A stretch of 47,500 nt of DNA, taken from assembly GCA_016946835.1 (NCBI GenBank), contig JACVTC010000021.1, positions 337,501 to 385,000 of the forward strand. The letters are read 5' to 3'. The notes under the pieces were generated by a model. That model ran no database searches and was not told the origin of the DNA. It saw nothing but the letters and a program-made list of their open reading frames with translations. This document shows positions 42,340 to 47,500 of the stretch, in pieces. Origin of the DNA: Neocallimastix lanati (nom. inval.). Its lineage: Eukaryota > Neocallimastigomycota > Neocallimastigomycetes > Neocallimastigales > Neocallimastigaceae. How positions within the stretch are numbered: position 1 is the stretch's first letter; the number at the start of each line of letters is the position of its first letter. Made by a program: the position numbers and the translations under genes.

Positions 42340-43021
42340 CGTAATAATTTAATTAAAAAATTATAATTAAATTATTAATCATTAATATTAGCTCTAACTG
42401 CTAATATTAAAGGTTTAGAAAAGAATCATACTTACCTATGGTTCTTTCTAATTATCGAGTTTATTATAACGAATTATAATAGACGAAACACTAAAATTGA
42501 TAAAGAAAAGTTTTAATTATAAAATCTGTTTTATTAAAATAATTTGTTTTATTATTTATTAGAAATTTTAAATGTTAAAACTATTGTTATTATTATTATA
42601 TTATAATTGTTATAATAATAACTCTTGATTTCTCAAAGAGAACTCAAGAGCCTTATTTATACTTTTTTGTCAAAATAAGGTTAAAATCAAAAGGGGTTCT
42701 AATCTTAATAAATCTCTTATCTAGGAAAAGACTAGAAGAAAAACCTAGATAAGTTTTTGATCGATATTCTATCCATATCGATCATCGCGTTAATTAAGTA
42801 AAACCGATTACTTTTAAGAAGTAATTGGAAAAACCTTAATTAACCGATTACTTAATCTAATATAATGATCGAAAATAAAAGAATAAAATAATGAAAATTA
42901 TTTCGATCATAAAATTTAAAATTTAATCTATTTAGTTCTATTTTATAGAACTTTACATAAAAAATATAAAACAATACATTAATAATAAAATACATGATTA
43001 ATACAATACGGAATACATGAT
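42340..43021 (-). repeat. Truncated LTR X, third copy
   Basis: About 680 bp of X with CG for the terminal TG. It is cut at 43021 in the AATACATGAT repeats, where pol sequence of element H begins without transition. Confidence 0.85.
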
Positions 43022-43710
43022 ATTATCGAAAGTTTATTAAGGACTTTGCCCAAATTGCCAGTCCACTTTTTCAGTTGTTAAAGAAAGATTCAAAATTTGA
43101 GTGGACTAAGGAATCCGACTTAGCTTTTAAGACTCTCAAAGAAAGATTAATACAGGTCCCTATACTAATACCACCAGATTTCAATAAACAATTCATTATA
43201 AGGAGTGATGCATCTCGCAGTGGAATTGGAGGCGTCATCATACAAAAGGATGATAATGGAGTTGAGAAACCAATTCATTATGTTAGTAAAGTGCTGCCGA
43301 AGGCTGAAACTAACATAGTGTTACCGACTTGGAGGGAACTGCAGCATTATTCTGCATAAAGAAATTTAAACATTATATTTTAGGAAATAACTTAGTTACT
43401 TCTTTGGTAACTGATCACAAACCCCTAGTTGGAATATGCAATAATACGGAGCCCTCTAATAACAGCCATTTAAAGTGGGTGACTACGTTAAGTGCTCTTC
43501 AGGTTAAGATTCAATTTGAGGAGGAAAGGAAGAATGTTATCGCCGATGCTCTGTCCAGGATGGATACTATGAATAAAATAGAAGAATTAAAAAAGGAAGG
43601 TAACGAAGTGGTACTCGTCTCTCAAAATATTGAAGATTTCATCAATAGTAGAATCGTCGAAATTGAAGGAAAGAAATATTATAAACAAAACGGAAGACTT
43701 AGGAAAATAG
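43022..43710 (+). pseudogene. Element H RT end and RNase H
   Basis: Starts YYRKFIKDFAQIASPLFQLL without an ATG, then the RNase H core with IRSDASRSGIGGVIIQKDD (Asp retained), KVLPKAETN, a one-base frame change near 43318, then LEGTAALFCIKKFKHYI, VTDHKPLVGIC and VIADALSRM. It degrades the RNA strand during cDNA synthesis in family members. At 43710 the reading is interrupted after RKIV by insertion Z and resumes at 44805. The 5' cut joins LTR X directly. Confidence 0.88.
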
Positions 43711-44799
43711 TGTAAAGAGACTTAGTCTGATTGGGATACGTATACAAGGTTACACAGACTAAAGATTAGAATAACTAGGTTAGAAAAATTTTTTCTGTGT
43801 ATTTTATTTGTTATTTGGTTAGGGTTCTTTTATTATTAAAACAAAATAATTATTTTATGAATCAATATATTATTAAATTAGAATACAATCCGAATAAATA
43901 ATTCATATAAATTTTATTTGGTAACACATAATTAATGTAAAATAAAGAAACTTTGTTTTTTTTTAAAATTAAAATAATTTCATTTATTATTTATTGATAT
44001 AAAAGTTTAATAATAAAAAGTTCAATACAATTTTTATAAAATAGAAAGTCTTAAATATATTTTCTATAATAGAATTTTCAATTAAAGAATTTTAGAGATA
44101 AATTATCAGAGATAATTTGTCTATAATCTTTTTCAAAGATTAATTTAAAATAAAAACTAAACTATTTATATTTTTCCTAAACTATGTTTACATGGCTTAT
44201 AATTTTTTACATTTTATTTCTATTATTAATTCCTAATCTAAATAAATTTTTATTTTAATTATTTAATAATAAATTGGATCCCTTGTTTATTTTGTTTTAA
44301 GTTTTCTTTAGTATTATCTAGATAATTATAAAAAATAAAATATTAGTTATTTTGTAATTAATTTCCTAATCTAATAAGGGTATATTTTATATTTGATATA
44401 TGTTATTATTTATATTTTAATAATTAAATTATAATAAAAATAATTATAAAAAATTTTAGTTAATTTTAATTAACACCCTTAAACTTTAAATGTAAATATC
44501 TCGACATCTAGGAGGCTTTGAGACCTCGTATGATGACGAAATTATTTTTCTCTTCGCTATTTTTAACCCTCCATCGCGGCGATTTGAGGAGTTATGGACT
44601 TTTAAAGTCAAAGCCCATTTTTTATTAACTTTATTTATTTATTTTATTAATTTAATATATTCGTTTTTAAACGAATATTTTATTTTAAAGTTTTAATTTA
44701 TTATAATTTCTTATTTATTATTTTCTAATTGTGAAGTTACTAATTTCAATAAAAGTAATTTCAAATTTTTATTTTAATTTCATTTTTCTTATTTTTACA
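43711..44799 (-). mobile_element. Insertion Z: solo-LTR-like, 1089 bp
   Basis: Ends TGTAAAGAG and TTTTTACA like family-1 LTRs, flanked by perfect AATAG repeats (43706-43710, 44800-44804). It has no coding frame. Orientation is uncertain; a TATAAATAG box on the minus strand near 44163-44171 suggests minus. The conserved start-site hairpin was not found, so it is a more distant LTR. Confidence 0.8.
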
Positions 44800-44804
44800 A
44801 ATAG

Positions 44805-45208
44805 TTGATAATGAAGAAGAAAAGTTAAAGTTGATTGAAGCTGCACATGCCATAGGTCACGAAGGCATTTATAAAACATACCATCGGTTGAAACCTAATT
44901 ACTATTGGAAAGGAATGAATAGGGAAATCCAAACCTATATTAGATGCTGCCCAAAATGCCAAATGTATAGACGCCAAAAGCAAAATGAAAATGTAGAAAA
45001 CTTACCAACCAAGCCGGGATACCCACTTTCCAGAGTCAGATTGGATCTTGTTGGACCGCTACCAAGAACAAAAGCAGGAAATAAGTATATAATAGTCTTA
45101 GTAGACTATTTAACTAAATGGGTCGAAGCTGAACCTCTTAAAGAAATTGGTTCTAAAGAAGTGATTAAATTTTTAAAAAAAGTATTTGCTCGTCACGGTG
45201 TACCTTAT
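44805..45208 (+). pseudogene. Element H integrase fragment
   Basis: VDNEEEKLKLIEAAHAIGHEGIYKTYHR gives the HH of the zinc domain and CCPKCQMYRRQ the CC. The core starts with VRLDLVGPLPRT (first catalytic Asp) and VDYLTKWVEAEP. The sequence matches B and D up to FARHGVPY, then ends in unrelated AT-rich bases at 45208, before the second catalytic Asp. It is therefore inactive. The minus-strand element G follows within about 60 bp. Confidence 0.88.
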
Positions 45209-45270
45209 ATTTTCTTTTATAAAAAATATATATATATAGTTTAATTAATATAATAATAATTTTTAAAATT

Positions 45271-46121
45271 TTATTTTCTTTTGCATCTATAATTCCTAAT
45301 TGTTCGTTTGGTATCAACGCGATTGTTGCTATAAATAATAATATCCTTTAACGCGATTTCAGGTTTGGGCATCATTAATTTATTAATATTTATTTTATTT
45401 TTACCATTATTTTGAATAAAAATATGGGTAATTTTAATTTTTTTTTTAATTTTCTCAATTTTTATTTCCTTATCACTATCTACATTTATAATATTACTAA
45501 AATCAACCGGAGAATTATTATTATTAATTTTTCTTTCTTTTATATTAGTAATATTATTAACTGAATAATTTTTTTTTATAAATTGCTCATTTTTATTAGC
45601 ATTTGAAGTAATTTGAATATTATCTACTTTTGAATTGTTACTATCAATAATATTTATTTCCTTAACCAAACCAGAAGTTATAGATTTATTAATTCTATTG
45701 ATAATGCTACCAACTATAACAGATTCATTGATATTTATTTCTTCTTTTACAATTGTATGACTATTTATTTTGTTTCTTATATTTTCAGAATTATTACTAA
45801 TATTTTTATTTTTACCATTTGAATTAATATTTTCCTTATTATTTATTATTAAAATACTATTAATCTCTATATTATTATTTTGATTTTTCTTAATATTTGC
45901 ACTACCCTTAATATTATTCTTATTTTCTTCTTTAGTAATTATAATATTATTGTTTGTTTTTTTTGCATTTGCTATTATTCTATTTACTATTTTATTATTT
46001 TCTCTGAAATTATCCATTTTTAACGCGTTTAATTTGTTTTGTCCCACGTTTATTATGTCATCCCCCGCGTCATTCTTAGTATTATTAATTTTATTACTAT
46101 TATTGTTACTATTATTATAGA

Positions 46122-46161
<40 letters not shown>

Positions 46162-46794
46162 ATTATAATTATTATTATTATTATTATTATTATAATTATT
46201 ATTATTATTATTATTATAATTATTATTATTATTATTATTATAATTATTATTATTATTATTATTATTATAATTATTATTATTTTCTTCATTTTTATTAATT
46301 CTTTTATTTAAAACAGATAATTTTTCAAATTCAGCTACCACTCTAAATTCAAAAGTTCCTTGTTTCGAAAGAATTAAATTGTCCCTTGGGTAAATAATAA
46401 TTCCTAATTCTCTTTGTGTCTTAAAATTCAAACTAATATCATAAAATGGGTTTTCTTTCTCTACTCTGAATATTACATTTTCTTGAATACAACCAATAGT
46501 TAAATTTAAAATTGTAAGTTTAGTTATTCTAGTAATACTTGTATCATCGATGCAATGATTAAGAATATATTTTTCCAGAAAACTACGATTTACTAAATTA
46601 TTTTCACCGTATTCTTATAAAATACACCTAGCTTCCTTATTATCAACAAGAGCTAATATTCCCATTGATTCACCATCTACAAACTCATCTAATTCATTCA
46701 CGTCATCGCTAACTCCAATTTCAAATCTACCTTTTTGAATTAGTAATTTTAACAATTGTAATTTTTCTATTAGGTTATCTTGATTTATATCCAT
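45271..46794 (-). pseudogene. Element G protease-like plus poly-Asn protein
   Basis: From ATG at 46794 (MDINQDNLIEKLQ) the frame runs to the end at 45271 with a single in-frame TAA at codon 60 (plus 46615-46617). The region around it aligns with family-2 protease: RSFLEKY against KQFLDKL and ENPFYDISLNFKTQ against EDPFYDILINLKTQ of B. The stop falls where B and D have the catalytic Asp, and the following residues (EYG) are not Ser-Cys. A long Asn/Tyr stretch (about 46140-46280) and an Ile/Asn/Lys-rich C-terminus follow. It keeps the protease fold signature without an active site. No gag part is seen. It may be decayed or a repurposed dead protease domain. Confidence 0.65.
46100..46280. repeat. 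ATT/AAT triplet tract
   Basis: Near-pure (ATT)n on the plus strand, encoding the Asn run of element G on the minus strand. Confidence 0.95.
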
Positions 46795-47400
46795 TTTATT
46801 TCTATATCAATTTTTAAAATGTACTACTAATTTATATTATTAAATATACTACTATTAAAATAAACAATATTTTTATCTTATTATACTTATATCTATTGTA
46901 ATTTTATTTCTAAATATTAACACTTTTAAATTACACTATTTATATCTTCCTACTCTTATTTTAATTAAAATAATATTCCTATTATAGATTTTATTTAAAT
47001 TATTCACTTAAATGCTAATTAAAATAACAATATTTTTACTATTTCACTATCTCTAATTATTATCCTACTTAAACTACCTTACTTTTAACACTAACATTAT
47101 ATTAATAAATTATTTATATATATATATATATTTATTAGATTTTCCAATATTTATTTATTTAAAAACAATTTATTTAAACTATACTAAAATGAATGAAATA
47201 ACATATATTGTATAACTTTTTCTTCACCAAAGATAATATAACTATAAATAACCAATAAAAAAAATTAAAAATTTATATCCTAAGCAGTATATTTTAATTA
47301 ATCCTAACTGAAGAGAATTTATGTAAATATATAAGGATTTATAATTAATTAACAAAATTACTAAACACCACTACTTATAAATTATTTATTTACACAGCAC

Positions 47401-47419
47401 ATCCCCGATATCTCCACCA
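47401..47419 (-). other. Element G primer-binding site
   Basis: TGGTGGAGATATCGGGGAT on the minus strand, a few bases from the LTR end at 47425. The first 17 bases equal B's site at 18717-18733, so both use the same tRNA primer. Confidence 0.8.
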
Positions 47420-47500
47420 ATTTTTGATGTGCGGGACTTTTATGTGCAATAATTTATAAGCAGTGGGTTTTAAATAATGGTAGTTTAGTAAATTTTATTA

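Larger units (their letters stand above)
43022..45208 (+). mobile_element. Element H: truncated family-2-like pol
   Basis: Begins abruptly in the RT connection domain and ends abruptly in integrase. It is split by a 1089-bp insertion. No LTR, gag, protease or RT palm of its own is present. Sequence is related to B and D but clearly a third lineage. Confidence 0.85.
45271..47500 (-). mobile_element. Element G: Asn-rich non-autonomous family-2 element
   Basis: On the minus strand from the right edge: LTR end GCACATCA (LTR from 47425 to beyond the window), primer site TGGTGGAGATATCGGGG (47401-47419) identical to that of B, an AT-rich leader with no other gene (46795-47400), and one coding sequence. 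No RT, RNase H, integrase, polypurine tract or 3' LTR is present on the left, where it abuts the H fragment. Confidence 0.75.

Noticed and set aside
46039-46311. Poly-isoleucine readings on both strands
   Set aside because: Other-frame readings of the ATT triplet tract that encodes Asn in element G.

Overview
The window looks like nuclear DNA of an anaerobic gut fungus (Neocallimastigomycota; Neocallimastix, Piromyces or Anaeromyces type) or a close chytrid-like relative. Four things point there: extremely A+T-rich spacers with long A/T homopolymers and AAT repeats, an intron-free fungal beta-tubulin with a much higher G+C coding sequence, remains of a CBM18 chitin-binding array, and long asparagine runs. 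Genus-level assignment is inference. Only two genes look like functional host genes: beta-tubulin (14582-15943, +) and tRNA-Gly(UCC) (17833-17902, -). Almost everything else is retrotransposon.

Layout. 1-7480: decayed Ty3/gypsy chromovirus A (family 1, +), with structured leader palindromes and, antisense in the leader, a broken CBM18 gene. 7585-8226 (-): unrecognised broken gene. 8321-11616 (-): Ty1/copia-type remnant (gag plus protease, no RT) with a second small element nested in one LTR. 11640-14581: minisatellite, AAT tract, AT-rich spacer. 14582-15943: beta-tubulin. 16855-17792: LINE-like 3' fragment with poly(A), ending about 40 bp from the 3' end of the tRNA gene. 17917-24942: near-intact Ty3/gypsy element B (family 2), inserted 10-15 bp upstream of the mature 5' end of the tRNA. 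24949-32327: a head-to-tail pile of LTR insertions (X+, gag-only element E, F, X-, Y), several sharing the target repeat ATTTT. 31484-38351: element D, a chimera with a family-1 front half and a family-2 rear half. 38352-40832: remnant with five tandem RNA-like hairpins. 40833-43021: AT-rich DNA and X fragments. 43022-45208: third pol fragment H, split by a 1089-bp LTR-like insertion with a clean target duplication. 45271-47500 (-): Asn-rich non-autonomous element G with a protease-like domain.

Two retrotransposon strategies can be read from the DNA. Family 1 (A, the 5' half of D, solo LTRs X and Y) has a single gag-pol frame, a chromodomain on integrase (seen in A) and LTRs that begin TGTAA and end TTACA. 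In D the twelve bases just after the 5' LTR are complementary to the predicted 5' end of the transcript, which is the self-priming arrangement known from Tf1/sushi. Family 2 (B, the 3' half of D, E, G, the 38-40 kb remnant) has LTRs starting T(G/A)ATA, a tRNA-type primer site TGGTGGAG, a shared polypurine tract G(C/T)GGGGGCATC, and in B a textbook -1 frameshift signal (UUUAAAC, 8-nt spacer, 6-bp hairpin). The gag-only E and protease-only G keep family-2 cis signals and are probably mobilised in trans.

Most interesting for follow-up: the tandem covarying hairpins at 38581-38851, the covarying U3, start-site and poly(A) hairpins shared by diverged family-1 LTRs, the serial insertions at the tRNA start site, and the Asp-Ser-Cys protease motif of family 2.
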